From positions 9,568,194-9,632,193 of the forward strand of contig JAVDOI010000010.1 of NCBI GenBank assembly GCA_032191485.1: DNA of 64,000 nt, written 5' to 3'. Every line of letters begins with the position of its first letter. Within the stretch, counting starts at the first letter, position 1. Below the pieces are notes generated by a model. That model searched no databases. It saw nothing but the letters and a program-made list of their open reading frames with translations, and had not been told where the DNA came from. The position numbers and the translations under genes were made by a program. Shown in pieces: positions 30,843-43,700 of this stretch. The stretch comes from Leptoclinus maculatus. Lineage: Eukaryota; Chordata; Actinopteri; Perciformes; Stichaeidae.

Positions 30843-32960
30843 GAGTCAGAGTGGTCCCCCATCTCACACACACATACATACATCACACACACACAAATGC
30901 AGAGTACCAACCTGGCCACGAGGGGGCAGCAAACAGCAGCAGTTTGGAGTTACTAACTGTTGATGTAAGATGCATGGACTCTCAACAACCAGTATTATCC
31001 TCCCCTGTTTCTTCTTCTCCTGTTTCGTAACTGTTCACAATGACATGAACCGCACTAACACTTAGGCCTGGTGAATCACCCACTCCCTACCACCCCTTTT
31101 GTCTACACTTGAGCCCGACTACCTCATTCCTCGGACCGTTAGGCTAGCTGTGCCCCGCAGGTGCCTTCGAGGTAGAGAGCCCTCCGGTAGCAGTTGCACA
31201 TTGTACAAGGAGGCTGATTGTTGAGGGCCTCACAGCTTCCTGATGAATACTCAACACACATACTGTACATCAAGTTTGACATTGTCTGAGTTGCCCCGAT
31301 GGTCTGGTATTTCTGCATCATCTAGCTTATACAGAAAAGGGATAACAATATGTTATGTCTCTTCAGCTTAGTTTAAATTCTGGATCTCGGTACAGTACTT
31401 TTATATTCTTATTAATAGGTGTTCTTACCAAGTGACGAGTTGACTTGAGGTAAACAAAAGCACATGATGTAAATACGGTGTGTTGCTGTAACGACTGGAC
31501 AAGGTGCAGATGCCAGCAGCAGGCGGTTGTGTGGTGGTGGATCATATCAGTTTGTATTCCTTTGCCTTAAAGTGTTAAAAGTGGCTGGAACGGCTCATTT
31601 CACATTTGTATGAATGTTTATGTTTTGCACTACAATCCATCTCACCTAGTGAAGCTGACATGCAGAAAATAGAACGTACACGACTTGTCATTTAGTAAAG
31701 ATCAATGTTGCCTCGCTAGTGGCCGTTGTGATCTCCCTGTTAAAGTGGGGTGGAGATGCAAGGAGAGATGGGTAATGTAGTCTTTGAGGGATCTGTGTTT
31801 TTACAGGGCCATTCTCCATGTGTGTTACTGGCTTCTTAGAGGAAGTAGAGACAGTAAGTAGCTAGTGGACACACACATGGTTTTAGCCTTTGTTTTGGGT
31901 TTGTTACTAATATTGCAAAGTATTTAGTTTTTCCTCTGATTTCGGATGCAGAAGAATGTTTGAGTCATTTGGGGGGGGGAAAGGGCAGAAAGGTTTGCTT
32001 AGTATTTGAAGGACTCAGGAAACTTTGATCGGCTCATATCTGCTCGTGTTGACAGGCGTTTATTGCAGACTTGATTTGAGTTTCATAACAAATTGATGAA
32101 GAAATATCTTCATATAAAATCCTGCTTGATGGGGGTGTTTGCGTTGATAAGAAGAGGTCAGCAGATTTACATTTTTTGATTTTAATTTAAATTTGGCAGT
32201 TTGTTACAGACCAGTGTTTCCCAGTACTTGTACACTTTCAAAAAAACTAGGCTATGCATGTTAAGCCCTCCTGTGTTCATAGATATTAATACATTTCATT
32301 TTGTTTGTTAAATTAATGCAATATTGCAGCACTGTGCATTCTTCTGTTTAGTTTTTACATGTTGAAGTAAAAGTCTGAGGTTGAGGAAGCACGAGTCAAT
32401 TTAAAGGACCTTATTTCAAATGACCTAAACTGACTTGCTGTTGGTTAATTAGATTGTATGTAAGTAAAGTTTTATGTCAAAGTCAATGTTCTGTGGACTT
32501 AAGCTGGCACATTATATAACATTGAGTAGTTCCAAACCAAAACAAAAAATTGTGAGACCTTTTGCAAACAAAGGAGTCAATGAGATCCAAGCACATCTTG
32601 CAATACGATTACCAACAAACAAACACATTTTCTGCAACAATTTTATCTTGTGTTTTGAAATTTCTAACTTCTTTTGACATTTGTTTTGTGGAGTGAAACC
32701 TTCATTTGTCGCACTAACCCTTTGGTCTTTGTTTTAATAGCCAAGCCTTCTACTACTCAGTGTTTTCAATATACATTTTAAGAAATGCTTTTATTTGAAA
32801 TGTGTGTCCTTTCAGATGGAAGACTGTGCTTTGTATTAAACCTGTTTTAAGTCTTTGAAAAAAGTTTTGGCATGTTTAAAGCAGATTTGTGGTATTTATA
32901 ACTTGTCGCATTCTTGAACTAATGAAATGCAATTAAAGATATCTATATTTATTACCAGAT
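30843..32960 (+). other. rab12: rab12 3' untranslated region (approximate)
   Basis: After the stop there is no further exon. ATTAAA signals occur at 32835-32840 and 32932-32937, followed by T/G-rich sequence. A 3' UTR of about 2.1 kb is inferred. Confidence 0.5.
32932..32937 (+). terminator. Candidate polyadenylation signal of rab12
   Basis: ATTAAA, the commonest variant signal, followed by a GT/T-rich stretch (ttatggtcttgattttattc). ATTAAA at 32835-32840 is an alternative. Confidence 0.45.
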
Positions 32961-33905
32961 TATGGTCTTGATTTTATTCTGTTTCCTAAAGTGGGATGTG
33001 TGGCGTATACCAGGGGTCCTTGAGTGGATTCCAGGAACACAGAAATGATAATTTTCTCAGTTTTAATGTTCTTTCACTTCAGAGTTTCAAGTCACTGAAA
33101 GATGCTGCAGACATGATGTTTTTACTTCTACATATATGATATTTTAGATTGGTGTCTTAGGGATAAAATCATTCATTCAATGATCTGATTTGGAAGTATT
33201 GAGTGTGAGGTTTGCCCACAGGAAGAGGTGAGTACCGGCCCCTCCCGAATCAATCTTTGCTCCTCATGTGAAGGTGTTCAATAGCCAATAGAGTGCGTGT
33301 CATTAGGGCATGCGCACCAGCGTGTCAGACCAGGTCCCGCCTGGTCCCAGAGAAAACAAGGGGTGTGCATGTGAAGCAGCAGCGCATGCGCAGCGCAGAA
33401 AATCACGGGCGTCGAGCTTCACACCGCAGCGATTGCAGATCCTACATGTCAGATAGGAAGGAGTGGGAAGGGGTACGAGGACCAGGGGGCCCCCCATCAC
33501 TCACAGCCCGGATACAACAGAGGGATGGAGACCCGAAGAAGAAGAAGAGGGCTGATGTGACTCCGACTGACTCTTTTTTTTTGTATTATTTATAACTTGA
33601 GCCTTACGAGCCCTGTCTGCAGATGCAACCTGTCTGTCATCCCGTCCGTGGCAGTAATCCCATTTTGTGTTGCAGCGTTTCCTCCACGGGGGCTAAAGCA
33701 GAGGGGACACAATGACAACCTGGTGAATGCAGACCAGATGGAGTAAGACACGTCAAGCGCGGCGCAGGATGCGCATCCCCGGCCCGTCCAGGAAGAAGGT
33801 AGAGCAACCTGGCTGTTTTTCTGGTGTCGTGTGTCAGAGATTTTCCGCGGTGCTGTGGATTGATCGTTTCCTTCGTCGCCCTCCTGCTGCCGGTGTCGGT
33901 GTATA
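32961..33905 (+). promoter_or_regulatory. mtcl1 upstream region and 5' untranslated region
   Basis: GC and CpG content rise from about 33200. A palindromic NRF1-like site GCGCATGCGC lies at 33382-33391, and another TGCGCA at about 33311. The last in-frame stop before the mtcl1 ATG is TGA at 33861-33863. The transcription start cannot be placed. Confidence 0.5.
33382..33391. promoter_or_regulatory. NRF1-like palindrome upstream of mtcl1
   Basis: GCGCATGCGC is a perfect palindrome matching the core of the NRF1 consensus, about 515 bp before the ATG in a CpG-rich stretch. Binding is inferred. Confidence 0.45.
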
Positions 33906-34754
33906 ATGGAGAGCTCCAATGGCTCTGGCAGCGACACCAAACCGCAGAACCACCAGTTGGAGAAGAAGAGACTGAACCGAGCGCCTTCCCCGGCCAGACC
34001 TTTCCTCAAGGATGTGCACTCTCGCTCCACCAAACCACCTGCCATCGTACCAAAATCCCCCAAACTCCACAAGCAGCAGCAGTCTGCCTCGGTGCCCTTG
34101 GCCCATCCGAACCGCAGCTCCAGACGCCACACAGCCGGTGCTAAAGAGAAGCCCGCCACGGTGAAAAGTAACGCCAAGTCTTCTGTCGTGAAAAAGCCCA
34201 CAAAGGTGCCTCAGCATGCGGCGGTCGAGCCCAAAGCCGCCAGCATCAAACCGGACAGCACCAGCAGTCCCATCCTCGCCAAAGGCAAAAAGGGGAAACT
34301 AGCCTCGGGGTCTCCGGGCCCTCCAGGCCATGGATCCCCGATCCGGGTACCGACCGGAGCGCTTCACGGCCGGGTCAGCCAGACCGACAGCAGTTCGGAT
34401 CTGTCGGACTGTCCGTCCGAGCCGCTGTCGGACGAGCAGAAGCTGGCACCGGCTGCTAGTAGCGACGCTGAGTCCGGCTCCAGTGACCGGGATCAGGTGG
34501 GAGGCGATAATCCGCTGCGGGCAGAAGCGACCGGAGTGGCCGCAGCCGGTGCTCCATTGCGCACAACCGAGGCTTCCGCCGCCAAGGAAAGCATGTCTCA
34601 GGCTCAGCCCGCTCCGGGGGCGCACGGAGAGAAACCCAAGCAGGAGAAACCCTCACCAGGCGCACAATTCAGACTGCCAGGCACCAAGGATATGAGTGAG
34701 GAGGACCTGCTGCGGGAGGTGGACGATTTGAGATCTGAAAACGACTACCTCAAG
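33906..34754 (+). CDS. mtcl1: mtcl1 coding exon 1 (start codon)
   Basis: 849 nt, 283 codons, GC-rich. It encodes the disordered N-terminus (MESSNGSGSDTKPQNHQLEK first) and ends with the start of the coiled coil, RSENDYLK. Donor GTATGG. Reading through gives an intron-encoded tail, not protein. Confidence 0.95.
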
Positions 34755-37700
34755 GTATGGCGATGCTATCTCAAAGAGACAAACTTGGCTATTTGTTGCA
34801 TATGTTTTAAAAAAAATAATAATAAACACATAATTCAAAATATATGCTTAAAAGACAACATTTCCTCGCAGGCTCATTTAATCGGTAGTTCAGAGGCAGC
34901 TGTTTCCCAAAAGAGGAGCCAACCTGTCCCTTTACAGGACAGTCCCGGGTTCAATCCTCAACATCACCTGTTCCTTTAAGTGTCCTTGATCAACTTCCAC
35001 CTGCTCACTAACTGAAAGCATAATCTAAATGTATAAATTATTTAAATCGAAACGCATTCCCTTTAATGCTCAGCTGGCATCCCCATGATGTTCCTCTGTC
35101 GACTCTCCATCCATCATGTCGTCTTTTTTACCCTTCCCGTGCTTCCCTGTGGGTTTGACCTTTATTGATGGGAGTTGTATTGATAGTGGCTTCTCCCTGA
35201 TGTGTCCTCAGACTTTATTTTTTTAAATGTTGTTGCTGTCAAGTCACCAAAGTCGTATTGTGACAGAAAGACTCAACATCCTCCCCTCATGTTGTATCTG
35301 GGGCACCAAGAGTAACATGTTCTGTAATAATATAAACAAATTGTACTCAGAGATGCACAGTAGTTTTTAAATCAGTGTTTTGTTTGCCATCGTTTAATCG
35401 TTGTATCTTACATCTTGCATGAAGATCCTGCTTAAAGACTTCATGCAGGATCCCCCTCCCCCCTTCTTTAACTAGGCTATCCCCATAAATTGGGGAGGGG
35501 AGGCAAACGGATAATGCGGCAAACAATCTTGCATTTTTTTTTCTCTTTTAGATGGGAAACAGGTTTACTTGCATGTTATTATTTCAAACTTGACCACGCA
35601 TGTCTGTGTCTCTCTCTCTCTCTCTTTGGCCCGGTGCAAACACAAGAGAGTTAATCAGCTTTACTGGCTCTGCCTGTAATGGCTTTATCCCACAGGACTT
35701 GATAACAGTCAGATGTCCCATGTGTGTGAGGTTCAAACGCCCTCCTGCCTGGTGTCAGTCTGCCAGCTGGGACTCTGAGGTGAACTCTTCCACCTCCCCC
35801 GCCTCCCATGCATCCCCCAAATGTCTGGGAGTCCCCACCACTGCTACATCAGTACTGCTCATGGGGGGAAAAAACTGTTCAGCACATTTATTTTGAACAG
35901 TTTCTTTTAGAGCTGCAATGACTAGTCAATCAATCGAGTAGTCAATCGACATAAAATGAACCCAATCAATCAATTCAAGTCATTATTCAAACAAAAATGC
36001 AAAACATTTGCTCCAAGCTTCTCAAATGTAATGATGTGCTGCTTTCCTATATTTAATATCATTATAAATGTAATATCGTTGGGACCTTCTGACTTTTTTA
36101 ATATGTCACACTCAGATCTGTGTGCATTTTTAAGTTTAAAATAAAAGTTTTATAGATGCAACTATTAATGACTGAATAGAGAAATAATTGTCTGATTAAT
36201 CGATAATGGAAATAATATTAAGTTGCAGCCCAAATTTTCATTATCGCTTCATATGCTTAATACTTTTCAATTAGCAAAGCAATTGCAATTTTCAGAAAAT
36301 TTTAAAAATGTCCCTCACAAGTTCCTAGAGACCAAGATGACGTCTTGAAAATGCTTGTGTTTCTGACAAATAGTCCTAAACTCAACATATATTTAGTTTT
36401 TTATCACATCATGACTTCACATTTGAGAAGCAAATAAACGATGAATGGATTGTCAAAGTTGTTGCTGCTTGAATTTTCTCTGAATCTAGTCTCACCATTT
36501 GATTAATCATTTTTAGTAATTTTTTACATGAACATTCTCTAAGTCCAGCTCCTCAAATGTGAATATTTACTGCTTTTCTTTGTCACATTTAATAGCAGAT
36601 TGATATATTTCAGTTTTGGACTATTGGTTGGTAAATACAACTTATATGAAGACGTCATCTTGGGGAAATATTGATCAATTAATGGCTGCTCAGCTAAGAT
36701 ATCCACACTTGACACCCTTAAAGAGATGATTAAGTAGCGGTGATGACTCGGTGCACACGCTCCCCATAAACATCAATGATATTCTCTGCATATATCTGCT
36801 GCTCTGCCTCTGTTTTTAACCTGGCCATTGATTGGACTGACCCTGTGCGAGGTCATTAGCTCCTTCCTGCAGGGCCCTCCTCGGAGAACAATCGGCACTG
36901 TGCTTTTCCAAATGAGGATAGATTTAGTTTTCATTAATTGACACACTCATCCCAACTCCCCCTTCAGCATACTATTGTCTTTTTTAAGCAGGTGCCAGTC
37001 AAACCCTTTGAATATCCATCCCAGGGGAAATCTTCTGAGCAAACTGCTTCCTCAGGATGAAGACAAACAGATTAGGCATGCACCGGTACCGATAGCAGAT
37101 GTCGGGTCCTGACTCTAATAGCTGGATCTGATAAGGGTGACATTGGGGCCGGTTTATTCAATTCAATTCTATCTGTATATACTATATATATTTTATACTG
37201 CCATTTTAATTCCTGTTTAAGTTTTTACCAATATGTTGCTAATGTTTACACTTGAATTGTAATTCATGTTCATTTTGAAGATTTTTTTATTTTGGTGCAC
37301 GATTTATTAATTTAATAAAGAATAACAATTCAGTCAATTTACATCTATGTTTTTATATGTTACATTTTGTTTTACAAAGTAAGAGAAGCATTTTTAAAGT
37401 CGAGACTGATGTTGCCGAACACATGAGAGAATGATCCCCGTCACTTCCACACAGTGAGGCAGACAGCGTATTAATTAAACAATGTATCGGATTAGTACTT
37501 CTTGTATCGACCGATACCCAAAGCCCAGGTATCGCTGTTGGTATTGGGACTGAAATAGTCGGATCAGTGCATCCCTATATCAGATACCCTCTGGGTTACC
37601 AAACACTACTACTACAGATACATCTAACCTCTTTTCCTCCAACAAGGCCGGGTCGTTTCACGCTGATAGGAGATGGGGAGTGTGAATACATCCAATCCGA

Positions 37701-40700
37701 GAGATAAAATGCTTAGAGCCAACTAGTGGTGTTACATCATCAGCACTAAGAGTACTTGCATTACTGGAACACGTATGTAATCATATGAAAGTATAATCAA
37801 CGGGAGGTCAAATATATTGCATCTCCTCTGTAATAGCTTTATGCCTGAAATGCATAAAAGTTATGTCGTAGAATTGGAAAATACATCATCTCTCTGCTGT
37901 TATTGAAAAGGTGGAAATCAGTGTTTGCGCAAACTGCAAACCACGTTACGTTTTCATTAAGCGGCTAAGAATCTTCATTTGCTGTTAAAAGTTCAGTTAC
38001 ATGAGAAATTAAGGCTAAAAACTGCCCAAAAAACCTTTAAAAAGGAGAAACACACTATATCAATATTTTTGATGTATCCATGGCCATTTTTAAGCCTCGG
38101 GTGTTGTCACATCAGTTCTTTCCGACAGCAAGATGTGCTGCAATTGTTTCTTGACACCTACACCTTTGTCCATGACATCCTAAATCTAATGGATTTCCTT
38201 GACATTGCTCTATATTTGAGGACAAGATATTTTGTCATCTAAATGCACCTCAAGTCAAAGCTTGTACAGAGGAAATATTAAAATCTAATTTGCAGAATGC
38301 AATGAAATATAAAGAGCACATTCATACTCTCCAAAAGCTGAACATTTTGAATACTACAACCGTATATCCTTTTTAAATGCACAATAAATACACAAGTATG
38401 AGGATGCAAAGACATATGGAAATGGACGGAAGAGGCTAAAATAACATGATTTATTATGTGGATGCAAATAGCTGTCTATCCTTTTGTGCCTTTTGATGTT
38501 GATTATCCGGGGCGGTTTTCTGTAACAAATTTCACAAATTCCAAGCTTTTGGAGAGTTTTGCTCTTGTGTACCAATTATTGTTGCTACAGAATTAGACAT
38601 CATTCACAATAATAGCCTTTAAAGGTATATCCTGTAAAATAAGTCATTAGCTTTCTTTTACCCACAGAAAACTAAAAAAAAGTACTTGCTACTGTTTGCA
38701 AAGCAGAATTATAACATTAAAACAGCATGAACATCAGAGTCGGCACTATTTGCAGCACAGAATGCCAACTTACATTGGTGTGAAAAAAGAGAGAGAAAAA
38801 TAAATTGACTGGCACAAATGTGCATTAACGACTATTGTAGCATGGAGGTGATATTAAGGTTTCAGCCTGTGTGTGTCTCTCAGGATGAAGTGGACGAGCT
38901 GCGGGCGGAGATGGAGGAGGTGCGAGACAGCTACCTGGAGGAGGAGGTCTACCAACTGCAGGAGCTGCGGCGAGATCTGGACCGCTCCAACAAGAACTGC
39001 CGCATCCTGCAATACCGCCTGCGAAAAGCCGAGCAGAAGAGCCTGCGGGTCGCACAGACCGGCCACGTGGACGGAGACCTGCTCCGTAGTCTGGAGCAGG
39101 ACTTGAAGGTATGTTTGTGTCTTTGTGTTAGGGATTGACCAGTCAACACTGTGCTTTTATTCAGTGTTTGTATGATCATTAGTGTTCATGACACATGTGA
39201 TGGCGTTTGGATGATCATTAGTGTTCATGACACATGTGAAATATTCATACATCTATTTTGTATTTATATATCTATTCTGTTTGAACTGCATGTGTTTGTC
39301 CTTCAACATATCTGTCTCTGTGATCTCAGGTGGCCAAAGATGTGTCGGTGCGTTTGCACAACGAGTTGGAGAGCGTGGAGGACAAACGCAGCAGAGCTGA
39401 CGATGAGAACGAGCTGCTCAGACAGAAGATCATTGAGGTGGAGATCACCAAACAGGCGCTGCACAACGAGCTGGAGAGGACCAAAGAGGTGAGTGGAGGA
39501 TAACGGGAGATGTGGTTTTCATTTGACGAGGCTCTTGCAGGTCGTGTGAAAAAAAAAAAAAGTGCTTTCATGCACACAAAGGTGTATTTTTTATTTTAGG
39601 AGATCCTAATCATCCGTTACGCTTGCAGAAACAAAGCAACGGAAATCAATTCTCTGATACACACAGAAACAAACATAATCTTGAGAATCTGTTTGGGCCT
39701 CGTGGTGAATGAACGATGGTGAAAATAACAACTGTGACGGCAACGTTTTTGGTGATTATGCTGTTTGAACGGGATGAAGCTCCAGTTCACCAAGAGATGC
39801 TAGTTATTGTGGTCGGCTTGACTACCTGCATAAAGCAAGAGGATCAATGATGATCACCGGCCTGATCAGCATTGTCAGTGCTGGGAATTAATTTCATCAA
39901 TCACCTTAAACGCTCTTTGACAGCGTCAAAACAACTGCTTTGTGCAATGGTGCGTGTTATTTTTAAAGCCTTGCAACAATATGAACATGTCCTTATTTAC
40001 AGCTTAATTCTGCAAGAATAGTTGCAGAAGAAAGGTTGGGTTAGATGCATCCACACTCCAGAGTACAACACAAATACTACTGATGTTCAGATAGAGCTAC
40101 AATACTATTCAGTACTACCCAAACCTGCAACCACCCTCCCCCCTCACAGCTGAGGTGTGTTCACAGGGTAACCTGCAAAATAAATCCAAGTCTCTCTCCA
40201 TAGACGCCCATTTGGAATGTAGTCCATCAACTCCTTCTCTGGCCAAGAATCTTTTCTCCAGTTCAGCTCTGCAAAATTAAAGAGTTCACAAAATACTTTG
40301 TGAATTCAGCCAGTCAACCTGTTGTTCTTATATCATCGCCAGTGCACATCTTAGCAAGGCATGTCTTTTACCCCTTTTCTACCAAAATAAGCACCATTGG
40401 AGCTGCAGCCCGTGAATACTGCAGAGTCATTTGTTCAGGGAATGGATGCCGGTTGTAACCTTTGCCATTAAGACAAAAGCCAGATATTTGTGGGTGATAA
40501 AAGTGCACTGCGAAATGTATTTTGTTATTTTCAGAATAAGTTAGGCTACTCGGAAATCAATTGGCCATTATTTGGCATCTCAGTCGTTCAATACATGATC
40601 CAGAACACGTTTTATGAATAAAGATGCATTTTGTTGTTTGGGGCTGTAACTCCAGAAGTTTTCAACACACAGATATTGATTTAATGGATAGACGAGATTG

Positions 40701-43700
40701 TCAGTGTTTCAGGAATGTAAGAGCCATTTTGAAAGGACATTTAGTATAACAAATGTACTAATAGTATACACAAAGAAAATGTCAATTCTGGTGGATCTTT
40801 TGACTTTTATTGTTCTTGTTTTCCAATGAGATGAATGTGTTTTGGGACTACTGCTGCCGTCCTGCTTTGAATGAGGTGTAATATTATCATGTGTTTACAC
40901 TTTGGTGTATCTGCACCATAGAAAGTCATCATTCTTCTGCTACTAGCAGTTGCACTCAAACTATGGATATATAATTCATATTGTTGTTAACATGTTAGAA
41001 CATATCAGATTCATTCAGTTGGCATTAGAATCTTGCATTTTATGTATTGTGAGCTACTGATGGTGTGAGCCCCTATTTTACAATGTAGAATTTAGACTTT
41101 TGTCTATAGACTTTTGCATCACTATTACTCTCCTGTTGCACAGTGGAGGGAATATTTGAAGTGAGGTCTTCTTCTTGCAGATAATGACATGAGCGGAAGC
41201 TTTTCTCTGGGCCGCCAGGGTTCAGCTGCTTAGACTAATCGATTTTGACATCAGCAGGTAACATGGCGTGCGGCAGCAAAGAGAAAGTAGGCTAATACCA
41301 GACCAGTCAGCATGGAGACGTGGCTTTCTTCTGCCAACTGGGGACACTGTTTCTTTTTTAGTGTCGTCTTGTTTGCTGCTGGTTTGATTCCCAGCTTGTG
41401 CCACAGCGACTCCATATGGCTTCTGTTACATGCCTCCCCAAATAGGTCTTCTGCTGGTGGAAAATCTGTATTCTGAAGCAGTCTGTGACCTTAACTATCT
41501 GTGTTTGCAACATTGATGTTTTTTTATAGACAACTTAACGTGTTCGGGCGAAGACAGAAAATCCATTTCTAGTCCAGATGTGCTAATGCGGCAAAATGCA
41601 AGGTCCAGTTTTTGTTATCGTCGCTCGACACCAGTAACCTTTCATAAGAAAATGATTAGCGAACAGTAAGGCTGAAGTGACAGAATGCCCGACATGCGAT
41701 TGTAAATGTTAATGTAAATTTGAACTTGCATAGCGATTGCATTATTGGTGGGTGTCTCTATTCTCCAGATCCCTTATCCTGAGCAGTATTAGGATACAAA
41801 GGACCACAGGATGACACAGACTTTCTTGTACACAGAGAAACAGGCGAGGGAGTCGGAGAAGGCTGAGATAGCAGCTGCTCCAAATGATTGCAGATTCTTT
41901 TGTGTCCCCCTGAGGTTTGTCCCAGAAAAACACAAGCCGTCTCTGAATGTGCACTTCGACATCACATGACGCTGTGTTTCTCCCCCCCCCCCTTTCCTTA
42001 CCAGAACTGTGCATTTATAATGCAGCACCATTTTTTTATTTTGTTCCATGGAAATACACAGTTCCTCTGTCTGGGGCTTTTCCTGTAGTTTAATCACCAT
42101 GTACTCATTTTGAAAGTCTTCAATCCCTGTGAAATCCATAACGCACAGCGGGTGACCTGTTCATTATTTTTATTGCTGGTAGCAGGGGATGACGAGAGTA
42201 TTTACAAACACTTAGTTAGGGATGTGTTTCAATGAATGAATCTAAGAATGTGCCCCTTTCTCTTCTCTTGGAGCTGCTTAGTCACAGAGATAAAGAGAGG
42301 AGCACATTTTACTGATAAGAATCTGCTGGTTCAACTGGACTGAAAGGTTGTTTCTTTCCCTTTCTGCTTTAATTAGGTTTTGTAAATTGCGACCCAGGTG
42401 TAATGTAATGCAGTCAAAAGTAGAAAACCCTCCACACTCCTTTTGGGTTTTTACTAGTTTTTAGGAATTCCATATGAGGCACCTGCGTCTTCTTCCATTT
42501 AGTTTTTTTTATATGATCTCTTGCAGTTCTTTCACCACTAAAGTTCAGTGGTAACACACTGTAGGATTACAAAAAGCTTCTTCGGTTACTTTACCTGTCA
42601 AACCTTCTCACCACAGTAGTAAAAGAGCAACTGACCCCAGATACTTCAGCCCTTTTTCCTGCTATCAGAGGCCACACAGTGTGACTCTGGCCCAGAGATT
42701 GGCACCCCTGCATGGATTAATCCAACACGAAGGCCTGTTATAAAACAAGCCTGGCGTGTTTCAGTACACTCTGATGGGAGGGGAGAGCGAGCGAGAAAAA
42801 GACAAAGAGGCAGAGTGGCAGAGAATGGCTGTAATCAGATGGCTGTGGGCCCTGTCTGCCTTGCGATACGACCACAGTTTACAGACCTGATATTAAACAG
42901 TTTGGGAGGGCTGGTTGACAGGACCCTCTGTTGTTACAATATCGGCTCGGGGAGCAAATCGTTGCTGCTGCATCTGTGTGGTCAGCATGAAGGCGAACAA
43001 CGGTTGGTGGAGAGATGTTTCATTCCTCTGACATTTGAAGAAAGGCACACTGATACGTGTAATGAAATGGAACTAATGAAATGTCAACGTGCACAACACA
43101 AGCATCAGGTGATTTATTAGGTGCTCTCTGTCCGCTGTGATAAGTTCATCTTGCGTTGCAGCAAAATGATAATCCTTTGTGCTGTGCTTGTTGACATCAG
43201 ATCACATGACGACAGCACACAGTAAGAAGCCGAGATCAACATATCTTATTATAACACATTTTGGTGGCACCCCTCCTGCAATGGAGGTGTAAGGGTTATT
43301 GTGCCGAGTAAGATTATGCTCCTCTTTGAAATACTTTGCTGGCAATCAATTAAGAAATATGTTCTTTTCTTTGTCATACATCATTGTAAATTGAATATCT
43401 TTGTGTTAATTAGACTAAATGAGCAATCTCAAGACGCCACTTTTTAATGACTAATCGTTTGCTATAATTTAATTGATAAATAAAGTAATAGTTTGTTGCT
43501 CCCCGGAAACAAAGAAACACATTATATCCTCACATTTGAGAAGCTAGAACCTGGGAATTGGTTTGGAATTTTACTTGAATATGTATTCCGATAATCAACT
43601 GATTGCTTCATCAACTAATTGTTGCAGCTCTAATTGATATCATCGTCATATCTGTACAATAAATAAGTCGCAACTAGCAGCTAGTTAGCCTAGCTTAGCA

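Larger units (their letters stand above)
34755..38883 (+). other. mtcl1 intron 1
   Basis: 4.1 kb with several repeats (34881-34997, 35911-36231, 36331-36690, 37072-37577). The stretch about 36800-36960 is free of repeats and could be conserved non-coding DNA. No coding exon was seen. Confidence 0.75.

Noticed and set aside
33293..33595. 100-aa plus-strand ORF upstream of mtcl1
   Set aside because: No recognisable domain, Arg-rich from CpG-rich DNA, and separated from the mtcl1 ATG by in-frame stops; most likely promoter or 5' UTR sequence.
33590..34217. 203-aa and 127-aa minus-strand ORFs over mtcl1 exon 1
   Set aside because: Shadows of the GC-rich mtcl1 coding exon; no family resemblance.
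34755..34979. ORF extension after mtcl1 exon 1 (VWRC...)
   Set aside because: Starts at a good GTATGG donor; exon 2 continues the coiled coil as DELDELRAE-like sequence, so the extension is intron.
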